DNA of 37,045 nucleotides, from contig LXQE01000156.1 in the NCBI GenBank assembly GCA_003326195.1, positions 134,831-171,875 of the forward strand, given 5' to 3'. Positions within the stretch are counted from its first letter, which is position 1, and every line of letters begins with the position of its first letter. Positions 8,630-17,111 of the stretch are shown piece after piece. Source of the DNA: Nostoc punctiforme NIES-2108 (GTDB lineage: Bacteria; Cyanobacteriota; Cyanobacteriia; Cyanobacteriales; Nostocaceae). The notes under the pieces are model-generated. The model did not search any database. It had not been told where the DNA came from and was given only the letters and a program-made list of their open reading frames with translations. A program made the translations under genes and the position numbers.

Positions 8630-9100
8630 ATGAAGTCTATAAAACTCCAAATCTTACAAACTCTGTATGAGCAAGATTTTTATGCTTGGGTAGAGCAGAC
8701 AGCAGAGCTTTTACGATTGCAGCACTGGGACACGCTGGATTTAGAACACTTAATTGAGGAAGTGGTGGACTTGGGTAAGAGTCAACAACGGGCGTTGCAA
8801 AGTGCGTTGCGGTTAGTCTTATCGCATTTGTTGAAATGGAAGTATCAACCAGAACCTCTTAGTCACAGTTGGCAAGTGACCATTACCCATGAGCGACTGA
8901 ATATAGATGAATTGCTGCAAGAAAGTCCCAGCTTGCAGCGTTTTTTAAATGATGCCGAGTGGATTAATACTACTTATCAAAGAGCGCGGCGAGAGGCAAT
9001 GGTGGAAACAAGTTTATCAGAAGATAACTTTGCGATCGCTTGTCCGTTTTCTGTTGATGAGATTTTAGACTTAGACTTTTATCCTAATGCTGAGGAATAA
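8630..9100 (+). CDS. DUF29 family protein
   Basis: A 156-residue protein with the DUF29 hallmarks: an N-terminal DFYAWVEQTAELLR, then LDLEHLIEEVVDLG, SALRLVLSHLLKWKYQPE, and an acidic C-terminus (CPFSVDEILDLDFYP). It is mostly alpha-helical, with no signal peptide. DUF29 proteins are very numerous in cyanobacteria and their function is unknown. AAGGAG 7 nt before the ATG supports the start. It lies after a terminator and is probably transcribed alone. Confidence 0.88.
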   Translation: MKSIKLQILQTLYEQDFYAWVEQTAELLRLQHWDTLDLEHLIEEVVDLGKSQQRALQSALRLVLSHLLKWKYQPEPLSHSWQVTITHERLNIDELLQESPSLQRFLNDAEWINTTYQRARREAMVETSLSEDNFAIACPFSVDEILDLDFYPNAEE

Positions 9101-9289
9101 CTGTAACCCATTGTGGAATTTTCTATGAATGGGAAAATTTTTAACTGAGGTAGTACCCTTATTCACTAGCCGGAACTTAGATTAGTGCTAGCGTCACTTA
9201 AGACCAATTTCTCTGAAAACTTAGTCACACCAGACTTAACTCCTAACTCAGCACGGGCTATGCCCCGCTACACCAATAAAACTAAAAGT

Positions 9290-9784
9290 ATGGAACTATA
9301 TTTAATTCGTCATGGCATCGCCGAAGACAAGGGATTAGGCATCAAAGATGAGGAGCGCAGCCTTACCAAAGAAGGAAGGCAAAAAACTGAGAAAGTTGCC
9401 CAGAAACTTGTTAAATTAGGTTTAAACTTTGATTTAATTCTCACCAGTCCCTTAGTGCGGGCCCGCCAAACGGCTGAAATCCTGATAGCAGAAAAACTAA
9501 GCTCTCAGTTAGAGGAATCTAGCCACCTCGCCCACGATGGTCAAATTTCTAGTTGGCTCAAAGACTGGTTAGAACCAAGAAATTATTCCCAAAATACCCA
9601 ACTGGCGCTGGTTGGACACGAACCTGATTTGACCAGTTGGGCAGAAATTCTCCTGTGGGGAGAAGTCAAAGCAAGCTTAGTCTTGAAAAAAGCAGGTATG
9701 ATTGGGATAAAACTACCAGAAACAGGTTCTCCTTTGGGTCGTAGTCAGATGTTTTGGTTGACACCACCCAAGTACCTGCTATAA
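9290..9784 (+). CDS. SixA-like phosphohistidine phosphatase (histidine phosphatase superfamily)
   Basis: 164 residues from the ATG at 9290. The catalytic signature is LYLIRHGIAED, with the nucleophilic His at residue 8. LILTSPLVRARQTAEIL and LALVGHEPDLTSW provide the conserved arginine and second histidine. Length matches SixA proteins, which remove phosphate from phosphohistidine on phosphotransfer proteins. The frame can be opened to a GTG at 9185, but the extra residues are encoded by an intergenic palindrome (GCACGGGCTATGCCCCGCT, 9251-9269) of the dispersed type. RHG at the extreme N-terminus is the family norm, so the longer form is probably spurious. The ribosome site before 9290 is weak. 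Confidence 0.85.
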   Translation: MELYLIRHGIAEDKGLGIKDEERSLTKEGRQKTEKVAQKLVKLGLNFDLILTSPLVRARQTAEILIAEKLSSQLEESSHLAHDGQISSWLKDWLEPRNYSQNTQLALVGHEPDLTSWAEILLWGEVKASLVLKKAGMIGIKLPETGSPLGRSQMFWLTPPKYLL

Positions 9785-9892
9785 CAGTTTTTCAACATTT
9801 TCGATTGTTGTTAGAACGGCTACTGTTATGGCGACAATAAATTTCTGGTAAGTTAGCTTGATCAGATATTTCACAAAGCGAATGGTGTTGCC

Positions 9893-11029
9893 ATGATGGT
9901 GTGCGAATATAAGCCTGGTTTAGAAGGCATTCCCGCCGCTCAATCAAGTATCAGCTATGTTGATGGGCAAAAGGGAATACTAGAATATCGTGGCATTAGG
10001 ATTGAAGAACTAGCAGAAAAAAGTACATTCTTGGAAACTGCTTATCTCTTAATCTGGGGCGAATTGCCAAGCAAGGAAGAACTGGAAACATTTGAGCATG
10101 AAGTTCGTTACCACCGGCGGATAAAATACCGCATTCGTGACATGATGAAATGCTTTCCAGAAAGCGGTCATCCAATGGATGCCTTGCAAGCCTCTGCTGC
10201 TGCTTTAGGCTTGTTTTATTCGCTCCGCGATTTACATAATCCTGTCTACATTCGAGATTCTGTGGTGCGCCTGATAGCAACCATTCCCACAATGGTGGCG
10301 GCGTTCCAACTGATGCGAAAAGGTAATGATCCGGTACGTCCTCGTGATGACTTAGACTACTCTGCCAACTTTCTATACATGCTCGATGAGAAAGAACCCG
10401 ATCCTCTGATGGCGCGAGTTTTTGATATCTGCTTGATACTTCAGGTCGAGCATACAATGAATGCTTCTACTTTCAGTGCCAGGGTGACAGCTTCCACCTT
10501 GACCGATCCTTATGCTGTGGTTGCTAGTGCCGTCGGAACTTTGGGTGGGCCTCTGCATGGTGGAGCCAATGAAGAAGTAATTCAGATGTTGGAAAAAATT
10601 GGCTCTGTGGAAAATGTCCGTCCCTATATAGAGCATTGTCTAGAAACTAAATCTAAGATTATGGGCTTTGGACATCGTGTTTATAAGGTGAAAGACCCAC
10701 GAGCCATAATTTTACAAGGACTAGCAGAGCAATTGTTTGAAAAGTTTGGCCATGACAAGTTCTATGACATTGCTCAAGAAATGGAACGAGTGGTAGAAGA
10801 AAAACTCGGTAGCAAGGGGATTTATCCCAATATTGACTTTTATTCCGGTTTGGTATACAGGAAGATGGGTATTCCTACAGACTTATTTACGCCAATATTT
10901 GCGATCGCCCGCGTTGCCGGTTGGTTAGCCCACTGGAAAGAACAACTAGCAGAAAACCGCATTTTCCGTCCTACCCAAGTTTACAACGGTCTGCACGAAG
11001 TTACTTATACTCCTATTGAGCAACGGTAA
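9893..11029 (+). CDS. gltA: Citrate synthase
   Basis: A 378-residue type of citrate synthase that condenses acetyl-CoA and oxaloacetate into citrate in the cytoplasm. In nitrogen-fixing cyanobacteria this feeds 2-oxoglutarate for ammonium assimilation. Visible active-site motifs are H187 (VEHTMNASTF), H222 (GGPLHGGANEE), H261 (GFGHRVYK) and D315 (PNIDFYSG). The C-terminus shows RPTQVYNG and YTPIEQR. Two consecutive ATG codons (9893, 9896) open the frame, so either could be used. Methylcitrate synthases are close relatives, but no propionate-metabolism genes are nearby. It is followed by a C/G-rich short repeat stretch and is transcribed separately from the ndh cluster. Confidence 0.95.
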   Translation: MMVCEYKPGLEGIPAAQSSISYVDGQKGILEYRGIRIEELAEKSTFLETAYLLIWGELPSKEELETFEHEVRYHRRIKYRIRDMMKCFPESGHPMDALQASAAALGLFYSLRDLHNPVYIRDSVVRLIATIPTMVAAFQLMRKGNDPVRPRDDLDYSANFLYMLDEKEPDPLMARVFDICLILQVEHTMNASTFSARVTASTLTDPYAVVASAVGTLGGPLHGGANEEVIQMLEKIGSVENVRPYIEHCLETKSKIMGFGHRVYKVKDPRAIILQGLAEQLFEKFGHDKFYDIAQEMERVVEEKLGSKGIYPNIDFYSGLVYRKMGIPTDLFTPIFAIARVAGWLAHWKEQLAENRIFRPTQVYNGLHEVTYTPIEQR

Positions 11030-11105
11030 CTGGCATTGGGGATTAGGCATTGGGGATTGGACATTGTTTATTCTCCCTGTCCCCTGTCCCCTGTCCCCTC
11101 AATAG
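11030..11105. repeat. Short tandem repeats after gltA
   Basis: A run of GGCATTGGGGATTA-type units, then CCCTGTCCCCTGTCCCC repeats. These are degenerate heptamer-like short tandem repeats typical of heterocystous cyanobacteria. They are non-coding. Confidence 0.6.
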
Positions 11106-11310
11106 CCAATCTCAATGCCAACCATAAGTAGAAGTTCTCATCTCGCTTCAGGGTGGTCAAACCATCCAACGATATACTAGGCATGGGAATTGGCAACAAA
11201 TCTTCAATCGGACGTCATCACAGCAAAAATTATAAATGGGTGAATTTACAGTTATTAATTCAAGTAATAGTTGTAACTCACCATGACTCGATGTCTTAAA
11301 GAGCGGAAAC

Positions 11311-12429
11311 ATGAATTCAGGAATTGACCTCCAAGGAACTTTTATTGAATCCCTCCGGGATTTAGGTATACCAGCAGGAACAGCCAAAGCGATTTGGATG
11401 CCGCTGCCAATGATACTGATGCTGATTGGGGCAACAGTGGGGGTATTAGTTGCTACTTGGCTAGAACGGAAAATTTCCGCCTCCGCACAGCAGCGAATTG
11501 GGCCAGAATACCAGGGGCCTTTTGGGTTGCTGGTGCCTGTAGCGGATGGTCTGAAGCTGGTATTTAAAGAAGATATAGTACCAGCCAAGTCTGACCCCTG
11601 GCTGTTTACTCTTGGCCCAATTATTGTTGTAATTCCGGTGTTTCTGTCGTTCCTGATTGTGCCCTTTGGACAGAATATCGTAATTAGCAATGTGGGCATG
11701 GGCGTATTCTTGTGGATTGCCTTGTCAAGCATTCAACCCATTGGTTTGTTAATGGCTGGCTACGCATCTAATAATAAATACTCCCTCTTAGGGGGGTTGC
11801 GGGCAGCAGCGCAATCTATTAGTTATGAAATTCCTTTGTCGCTGGCGGTATTAGCGATCGCTATGATGTCTAATAGCCTCGACACCGTTGATATTGTCAA
11901 TCAACAATCTGGCTACGGCATCTTAGGCTGGAACATTTGGCGACAACCAATTGGTTTTCTGATCTTTTGGATAGCCGCCCTCGCTGAATGCGAACGATTA
12001 CCTTTTGACTTACCCGAAGCGGAAGAAGAAATCGTCGCAGGCTATCAGACTGAATACTCAGGTATGAAATTCGGTCTGTTCTACCTGGGTTCCTACGTTA
12101 ACTTGATCCTTTCTTCCCTACTAGTAGCAATTCTCTACTTGGGCGGTTGGGACTTTCCTATTCCCCTCAACCTCATCGCTGGTTGGCTGGGAGTCAGTGA
12201 AGTAAATCCCGTGTTCCAGATAGTAACTGCGGCTTTGGGTATCACCATGACCGTGTTCAAAGCCTATTTACTAGTGTTTGTCGCCATCCTGTTGCGCTGG
12301 ACAGTGCCACGGGTACGGATTGACCAACTGTTAGATTTAGGATGGAAGTTTTTGTTACCAGTTGGTTTGGTTAATCTTCTATTAACCGCCGCCCTGAAAC
12401 TAGCCTTTCCCTTCGCTTTTGGTGGTTAG
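11311..12429 (+). CDS. ndhA: NAD(P)H-quinone oxidoreductase subunit 1 (NdhA)
   Basis: A 372-residue polytopic membrane protein of the NDH-1 complex, homologous to bacterial NuoH and chloroplast NdhA. It forms the quinone-binding base between the peripheral and membrane arms in the thylakoid membrane. Recognisable segments are ERKISASAQQRIGPEYQGPF (about 52-71), GLLVPVADGLKLVFKED, AECERLPFDLPEAEEEIVAGYQTEYSG and VRIDQLLDLGWKFLLPV. About eight hydrophobic spans are visible. It heads the conserved order ndhA-ndhI-ndhG-ndhE. NDH-1 serves respiration, cyclic electron flow around photosystem I and CO2 uptake. Confidence 0.97.
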   Translation: MNSGIDLQGTFIESLRDLGIPAGTAKAIWMPLPMILMLIGATVGVLVATWLERKISASAQQRIGPEYQGPFGLLVPVADGLKLVFKEDIVPAKSDPWLFTLGPIIVVIPVFLSFLIVPFGQNIVISNVGMGVFLWIALSSIQPIGLLMAGYASNNKYSLLGGLRAAAQSISYEIPLSLAVLAIAMMSNSLDTVDIVNQQSGYGILGWNIWRQPIGFLIFWIAALAECERLPFDLPEAEEEIVAGYQTEYSGMKFGLFYLGSYVNLILSSLLVAILYLGGWDFPIPLNLIAGWLGVSEVNPVFQIVTAALGITMTVFKAYLLVFVAILLRWTVPRVRIDQLLDLGWKFLLPVGLVNLLLTAALKLAFPFAFGG

Positions 12430-12534
12430 TCATTAGTCATTAGTCATTAGTCATTAGTACAAATGACTAATGACCAAGGACGAAGGACAAGGGACAAATA
12501 ACGCTGATAGCTTACAAAGAGAGAGTGAAACACA
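12430..12534. repeat. Heptamer repeats between ndhA and ndhI
   Basis: Directly after the ndhA stop come four tandem copies of a TCATTAG-type heptamer, then the inverted version ATGACTAATGACCAAGGAC. The two halves can fold back on each other. This is a smaller version of the block at 13120-13265. Confidence 0.75.
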
Positions 12535-13119
12535 ATGCTAAAGTTCCTAAAACAAGTTGGTGATTACGCCAAAGAAACAGTACAAGCTGCGCGTTATATT
12601 GGTCAGGGACTTTCTGTCACCTTCGATCACATGCGGCGGCGTCCAATTACTGTACAGTACCCTTACGAGAAACTAATTCCTGGCGAACGGTTTCGCGGTA
12701 GGATTCACTTTGAATTTGATAAGTGCATCGCTTGCGAAGTTTGCGTTCGGGTTTGTCCAATTAACCTACCTGTAGTAGATTGGGAATACGATAAAGCCAG
12801 TAAAAAGAAAAAACTCAACCACTACAGCATTGATTTTGGAGTTTGTATCTTTTGCGGTAATTGTGTGGAATTTTGCCCCACTAACTGTCTATCGATGACA
12901 GAAGAATATGAGCTTTCCACTTACGATCGCCATGAATTGAATTATGACAGCGTAGCACTAGGTCGTCTGCCTTACAAGGTAACAGATGACCCAATGGTGA
13001 CACCACTGCGCGAACTAGTTTACCTACCCAAAGGCGTCCTCGAACCTCACGGACTACCCGCAGATGCGCCACGTGCAGGTACGCGTCCAGAAGACTTGGT
13101 AGAACAAACAGAAAAATAA
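12535..13119 (+). CDS. ndhI: NAD(P)H-quinone oxidoreductase subunit I, 2x[4Fe-4S] (NdhI)
   Basis: A 194-residue peripheral subunit. Two ferredoxin-type clusters are visible: CIACEVCVRVCPINLPV (about 64-80) and CIFCGNCVEFCPTNCLS (about 104-120). They relay electrons towards plastoquinone. The N-terminal helix (KFLKQVGDYAKETVQAARYI) and the C-terminal tail match cyanobacterial and chloroplast NdhI. GAGAGAG about 8 nt before the ATG can serve as a ribosome site. It is second in the ndh cluster, separated from its neighbours by tandem-repeat spacers. Confidence 0.97.
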   Translation: MLKFLKQVGDYAKETVQAARYIGQGLSVTFDHMRRRPITVQYPYEKLIPGERFRGRIHFEFDKCIACEVCVRVCPINLPVVDWEYDKASKKKKLNHYSIDFGVCIFCGNCVEFCPTNCLSMTEEYELSTYDRHELNYDSVALGRLPYKVTDDPMVTPLRELVYLPKGVLEPHGLPADAPRAGTRPEDLVEQTEK

Positions 13120-13265
13120 ATGTCATTTGTCCATTGTCATTTGTCCTTTGTCCTTTGTTATTTGACTAATGACCAATGACTAATGACTAATGACTAATGA
13201 CCAATGACTAATGACCAATGACCAATGACCAATGACCAATGACAATTGACTAAGGACAAAAAACA
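13120..13265. repeat. Heptamer short-tandem-repeat block between ndhI and ndhG
   Basis: The left arm has TGTCATTTGTCC/TTTGTCC-type units. From about 13160 there are some 13 consecutive TGAC(C/T)AA heptamers (CTAATGAC and CCAATGAC variants), ending in TGACTAAGGACAAA. The ends are inverted complements, so the transcript can form a long imperfect hairpin. It fills the whole spacer inside the operon, up to the ndhG GTG. Confidence 0.85.
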
Positions 13266-13880
13266 GTGAATCTAGCAGAAGGAGTACAGTTAGTATCACT
13301 TGGCATACTGGGCGTGATGATGATTGGGGCAGCCATTGGTGTGGTGCTGTTCTCTAACATCGTCTATTCTGCCTTTTTGCTGGGGGGTGTGTTCATCAGC
13401 ATAGCGGGAATCTACCTGTTGCTAAATGCTGATTTTGTTGCAGCTGCACAAATACTAATTTACGTTGGGGCGGTTAACGTGCTGATTTTGTTTGCCATTA
13501 TGTTGGTTAACAAGCGGCAGGATTTTGTAGCATTTCCTAACTCTTGGGTGCGGAAAGTACTTACGGGTGTAGTTAGTGTAGGATTATTTGGTCTTTTAAG
13601 TACGATGGTACTGGCTACTCCTTGGGCATATTCAACTGCTCCTGTCGCGGGTGGTGAAAGTTCTATTGTTTTGATTGGAGAACATTTCTTCACTGACTTT
13701 TTACTACCTTTTGAACTAGCTTCCATTTTGCTGCTGATAGCGATGGTAGGAGCAATTATTTTGGCACGTCGTGAGTATTTGCCAGATCAACTGACACGAT
13801 CCAATGTGGGGCAAACTGTTTTTACTTTACAAGAACGCCCTAGAGAACTAGTATCAACAACCAGCGAAACAAAAGAGTAA
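13266..13880 (+). CDS. ndhG: NAD(P)H-quinone oxidoreductase subunit 6 (NdhG)
   Basis: A 204-residue membrane subunit (NuoJ homologue). Five hydrophobic spans lie at roughly residues 10-30, 33-53, 60-80, 97-117 and 148-170. The motif ADFVAAAQILIYVGAVNVLILFAIML is diagnostic. The hydrophilic C-terminus includes REYLPDQLTRSNV. It starts with GTG, directly at the end of a tandem-repeat block, and no clear Shine-Dalgarno sequence is present because the repeat occupies that position (AAGGACAAAAAACA is the nearest purine run). It is the third gene of the ndh cluster. Confidence 0.95.
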   Translation: MNLAEGVQLVSLGILGVMMIGAAIGVVLFSNIVYSAFLLGGVFISIAGIYLLLNADFVAAAQILIYVGAVNVLILFAIMLVNKRQDFVAFPNSWVRKVLTGVVSVGLFGLLSTMVLATPWAYSTAPVAGGESSIVLIGEHFFTDFLLPFELASILLLIAMVGAIILARREYLPDQLTRSNVGQTVFTLQERPRELVSTTSETKE

Positions 13881-13939
13881 TATTTGCGACCCGAATCGCA
13901 GATAAACAGCCAGCTTTTTCAGGAGGGATACCCAGATTC

Positions 13940-14245
13940 ATGCAACTCCAGTACTTTTTATTACTAGCAGCAGCTTTATTCTGCATCGGCATCTACGGTT
14001 TAATTACCAGCCGCAACGCTGTGCGGGTGCTGATGTCAATTGAATTACTGCTCAATGCTGTTAATCTGAATTTAATGGCATTTTCCAACTTCCTCGACTC
14101 AACATTAATTAAGGGTCAGGTTTTCACAGTATTTGTGATTACTGTGGCCGCAGCCGAGGCGGCGGTGGGTTTAGCGATCGTGCTCGCCATTTATCGCAAC
14201 CGCGATACCGTCGATATGGAGCAGTTTAATCTCCTGAAGTGGTAA
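13940..14245 (+). CDS. ndhE: NAD(P)H-quinone oxidoreductase subunit 4L (NdhE)
   Basis: 101 residues with three transmembrane helices, a NuoK homologue. The conserved segments are LFCIGIYGLITSRNAVRVL, the SIELLLNAVNLNLMAFS helix with its buried Glu, and FVITVAAAEAAVGLAIVLAIYR with the second key Glu. It forms part of the membrane proton channel of NDH-1. AGGAGGGA lies about 11 nt before the ATG, a strong ribosome site. Its stop codon is only 6 nt from the proposed NAD kinase start, so the two are probably translationally coupled. Confidence 0.96.
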   Translation: MQLQYFLLLAAALFCIGIYGLITSRNAVRVLMSIELLLNAVNLNLMAFSNFLDSTLIKGQVFTVFVITVAAAEAAVGLAIVLAIYRNRDTVDMEQFNLLKW

Positions 14246-14251
14246 TTGTGC

Positions 14252-15172
14252 GTGCAACTCAAGCAGGTAATCATTGCTTATAAAGCGCGGGATGCCCGGA
14301 GTAAACAATGGGCAGAAATCTGTGCGAAACAACTAGAAAGTCGCGATTGCCAAGTGTTGATGGGGCCTAGCGGGCCGAAAGACAACCCCTATCCAGTCTT
14401 TTTGGCTTCGGCGGGTCAACCAATCGATCTCGCTTTGGTACTTGGTGGCGATGGTACTGTTTTAACTGGTGCCAGACATTTAGCCCCAGCTGGTATCCCA
14501 ATTCTGGGAGTGAATGTGGGAGGTCATCTGGGGTTTTTAACTGAGTCGGTGGAAGAATTTCAGGATACAGAGAAAGTTTGGGATCGGCTGTTTGAGGATC
14601 GCTATGCTATCCAACGACGGATGATGTTACAAGCTGCGGTATATGAGGGTCATGGATCTAATTTAGAACCAGTGAGCGAACGTTACCTGGCTTTGAATGA
14701 ATTCTGTGTCAAACCCGCCTCCGCTGACCGAATGATCACCTCAATTCTGGAAATGGAAATCGATGGTGAGGTAGTCGATCAGTATGTCGGGGATGGGTTG
14801 ATTATTTCGACTCCCACAGGTTCTACTGGTTACACCGTTTCTGCTAATGGGCCAATTATGCATGATGGTATGGAAGCGCTTACCATCACTCCTATTTGTG
14901 CAATGAGCCTTTCTAGTCGTCCCCTCGTTTTACCCCCTGGTTCTGTGGTGAGTATTTGGCCTTTGGGGGATTACGATTTGAGTACCAAGCTGTGGACAGA
15001 TGGAGTTTTGGGTACTTCAATTTGGCCCGGACACCGTGTTGATGTGCGGATGGCAGAGTGTCGGGCTAAATTTATTATTTTGCGCGAGAACAATTCCTAC
15101 TATCAGACGCTACGGGAGAAGTTGCTGTGGGCAGGTACAAGGGTTCACTATAGCAATAATCACCGTAATTAA
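14252..15172 (+). CDS. nadK: NAD kinase
   Basis: A 306-residue enzyme that phosphorylates NAD to NADP in the cytoplasm. The catalytic signature is LVLGGDGTVLTGAR. It is followed by LGVNVGGHLGFLTE, the NE-containing segment LALNEFCV, and DGLIISTPTGSTGYTVSANGP, which binds NAD and shapes the active site. The preferred start is GTG at 14252, giving MQLKQVIIAYKARD. The in-frame TTG at 14246 would add only two residues and sits directly on the ndhE stop. Placement straight after ndhE links NADP supply to NDH-1 expression, an inference from position. Cyanobacteria usually have a second NAD kinase elsewhere. Confidence 0.94.
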   Translation: MQLKQVIIAYKARDARSKQWAEICAKQLESRDCQVLMGPSGPKDNPYPVFLASAGQPIDLALVLGGDGTVLTGARHLAPAGIPILGVNVGGHLGFLTESVEEFQDTEKVWDRLFEDRYAIQRRMMLQAAVYEGHGSNLEPVSERYLALNEFCVKPASADRMITSILEMEIDGEVVDQYVGDGLIISTPTGSTGYTVSANGPIMHDGMEALTITPICAMSLSSRPLVLPPGSVVSIWPLGDYDLSTKLWTDGVLGTSIWPGHRVDVRMAECRAKFIILRENNSYYQTLREKLLWAGTRVHYSNNHRN

Positions 15173-15243
15173 TTATTTTAGAGTGCATTTACCGCAGATT
15201 GCGATCGCCTCCAGTCGTTACGTGATTGCAACCAAAATTACCC

Positions 15244-15271
15244 AAGCCCCTGGATTCATCTGGGGGCTTTC
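15244..15271 (+). terminator. Intrinsic terminator after the NAD kinase gene
   Basis: AGCCCCTGGAT pairs with ATCTGGGGGCT (G-U pairs allowed) to give a GC-rich stem, followed by TTTCT. This ends the ndhAIGE-nadK transcription unit before the convergent pentapeptide gene. Confidence 0.75.
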
Positions 15272-15341
15272 TAGTTGTGTGGAGAAACCTATACATAAAT
15301 GTATTAGCTCTTTAAAGTTTAGGATAAAATCTCGCCTCATC

Positions 15342-17111
15342 TCAATTCAGTCCTAGTTCTTCCTTCAACCCCTCCGGTATATTAACTGCGGTTTCTAATC
15401 CTCGCACATCTTCCCACTGCTGCTTTTTACCCCAGATCATCTCTTCTAGATTGGCGTCGCTAAGGTCTGCACCACCCAGAATGGCGTAACTGAGGTTGCT
15501 ATGGCTAAGATCCGCACCGTTGAGGATAGCACCACTGAGGTTACTGCCGCTGAGGTTAGCACTGTTAAGGTTGGCATAGCTGAAGTCTGTGCCAAACAGT
15601 ATAGCGTCAGTCAGGTCAGCACCACTGAGGTCGGCGTCGTTGAGAATCACGCCACTGAGGTCAGCTTCGTTGAGAATCACTCGACTCAGGTCTACACCGC
15701 TGAGGTCGGCACCTAAGAACATTGCACCGTTAAGTCTGGCATTGTTAAGTTTGGCACCGTTAAGTTTGGCATAGCTGAGGTCTGCGGCAACAAGGATAGC
15801 ATCGCTGAGGTTGGTACTGAAAAGAATTGTGTCACTGAGGTTAGTACCGTTGAGGATGGCGTGACTCAAATCAGCACCACTGAGGTCGGCACGGCAAAGG
15901 TCGGCATGGCTAAGGCTAACGCTATTAAGGTTGGCTTCACTCAGATTTGCACCGAAAAGGATGGCGTTACTTAGGTCAGCATGACTGAGGTTAGTGCTGC
16001 TAAGGTCGGCGCGGTTGAGGTCGGCGCGGCTTAGGTCGGCGCGGCTTAGGTTGGTATTGCTAAGGTCGGCGCGGTTGAGGTCGGCGCGGCTTAGGTTGGC
16101 ACCGCTGAGGTTGGCACCGCTGAGGTTGGTGCTACTAAGGTCGGCACCACTGAGGTTAACACCGCTGAGGTTGGCACCGCTGAGATTGGCATCGCCGAGG
16201 TTGGCACCGCTAAGGTTAGCACCGCTGAAGTTTACGCCAGTTAAGTTGGCATCGCCGAGATAAGCAAGGCTTAGATCAGCACCGCTAAAATCTGCCCCTG
16301 TAAGGTTGGCATCGCCGAGGTAAGCATTGCGAAAGTTACCGCCTTTGAGGAATTGTCCAACTATACTGCTAAAATTGCCAATTTCCAGGGCATCGCTATA
16401 GTTGATGATCCGCAGCAGTTGGGATGTGAAAAAATTGTCTGTATCCGGTTGGGCAGATGGATAAAAGGTGATTTTTTGTTTGAGTTCATCTCGCCCTTGG
16501 GCGTAGCGGTGTAACTCTAACAGTAAAATCAGTACGTTCAGCCCTGTATATATGTCTACCTGTCTCAACCCGATCGCAATATTTTGTGCCGCTAGCTTTA
16601 ACTTTGTTTTTTGAGGCAGGTTATCATCTGGTGTCCCATCGATAAATTCTCCCTGACACCAGCGACTATAAAAATCTTCTAGCCGCTTAAAAAGCAATTC
16701 TGGGCGAATTTTTTGACCAGTCACAACCAATTCCATTAGTTGGTTGACTATTTCAGGTTTCAGGGCAGCACTCCCCAATAAATCATAAATCTCTTCATAC
16801 ATCTGGCGATCGCATACTTTAAAGCAAAACTCAGTGGGTAAAGTGCCCAATGTGCGATCATTTATCTGAGAACTCAAACCGTTCTTTGGTATTGTCCATT
16901 TTTCTAAGCTTTTTTGCAGTCTTGGAGAGTATAAATATTCCTGCAAATTATCTTGAGCTAGTCTAACGCTTTTGTCTGGTTCTTGAATATTTTTTCCTAG
17001 AGGTAAAACTGCTTCAGTTTGTAGCGATGTGGTCTTTGGGATCTCTTGTAACCTTGTACCCCTCACATAATTTCTCAGCAGCTGCCAAACTTGAGATAAA
17101 TATGTTGACAT
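15342..17111 (-). CDS. Large pentapeptide-repeat protein with a distinct N-terminal domain
   Basis: 589 residues. Residues 1 to about 255 are non-repetitive and mostly helical (CDRQMYEEIYDLLGSAALKP, RPELLFKRLEDFYSRWCQGE, TGLNVLILLLELHRYAQ). A domain like this precedes repeats in other cyanobacterial proteins, but I cannot name it. From about 257 to 570 there are some 60 almost uninterrupted A(D/N)LSX units such as GADLS, GANLS and RADLN, predicting a long right-handed beta-helix rod. A capping tail (WGKKQQWEDVRGLETAVNIPEG) closes it. No signal peptide is seen. It is convergent with the NAD kinase gene. The coding DNA is strongly repetitive at 15460-16330 and probably expands or contracts between strains. 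Confidence 0.85.
   Translation of the reverse strand: MSTYLSQVWQLLRNYVRGTRLQEIPKTTSLQTEAVLPLGKNIQEPDKSVRLAQDNLQEYLYSPRLQKSLEKWTIPKNGLSSQINDRTLGTLPTEFCFKVCDRQMYEEIYDLLGSAALKPEIVNQLMELVVTGQKIRPELLFKRLEDFYSRWCQGEFIDGTPDDNLPQKTKLKLAAQNIAIGLRQVDIYTGLNVLILLLELHRYAQGRDELKQKITFYPSAQPDTDNFFTSQLLRIINYSDALEIGNFSSIVGQFLKGGNFRNAYLGDANLTGADFSGADLSLAYLGDANLTGVNFSGANLSGANLGDANLSGANLSGVNLSGADLSSTNLSGANLSGANLSRADLNRADLSNTNLSRADLSRADLNRADLSSTNLSHADLSNAILFGANLSEANLNSVSLSHADLCRADLSGADLSHAILNGTNLSDTILFSTNLSDAILVAADLSYAKLNGAKLNNARLNGAMFLGADLSGVDLSRVILNEADLSGVILNDADLSGADLTDAILFGTDFSYANLNSANLSGSNLSGAILNGADLSHSNLSYAILGGADLSDANLEEMIWGKKQQWEDVRGLETAVNIPEGLKEELGLN

Noticed and set aside
9185..9289. N-terminal extension of the SixA-like protein from GTG 9185
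   Set aside because: The extra codons run through a GCACGGGCTATGCCCCGCT intergenic palindrome, and the catalytic RHG should be near the N-terminus.
15501..16263. Plus-strand repetitive ORFs opposite the pentapeptide gene
   Set aside because: They are antisense shadows of a 15-bp codon periodicity. The minus-strand frame has the real pentapeptide pattern and domain organisation.
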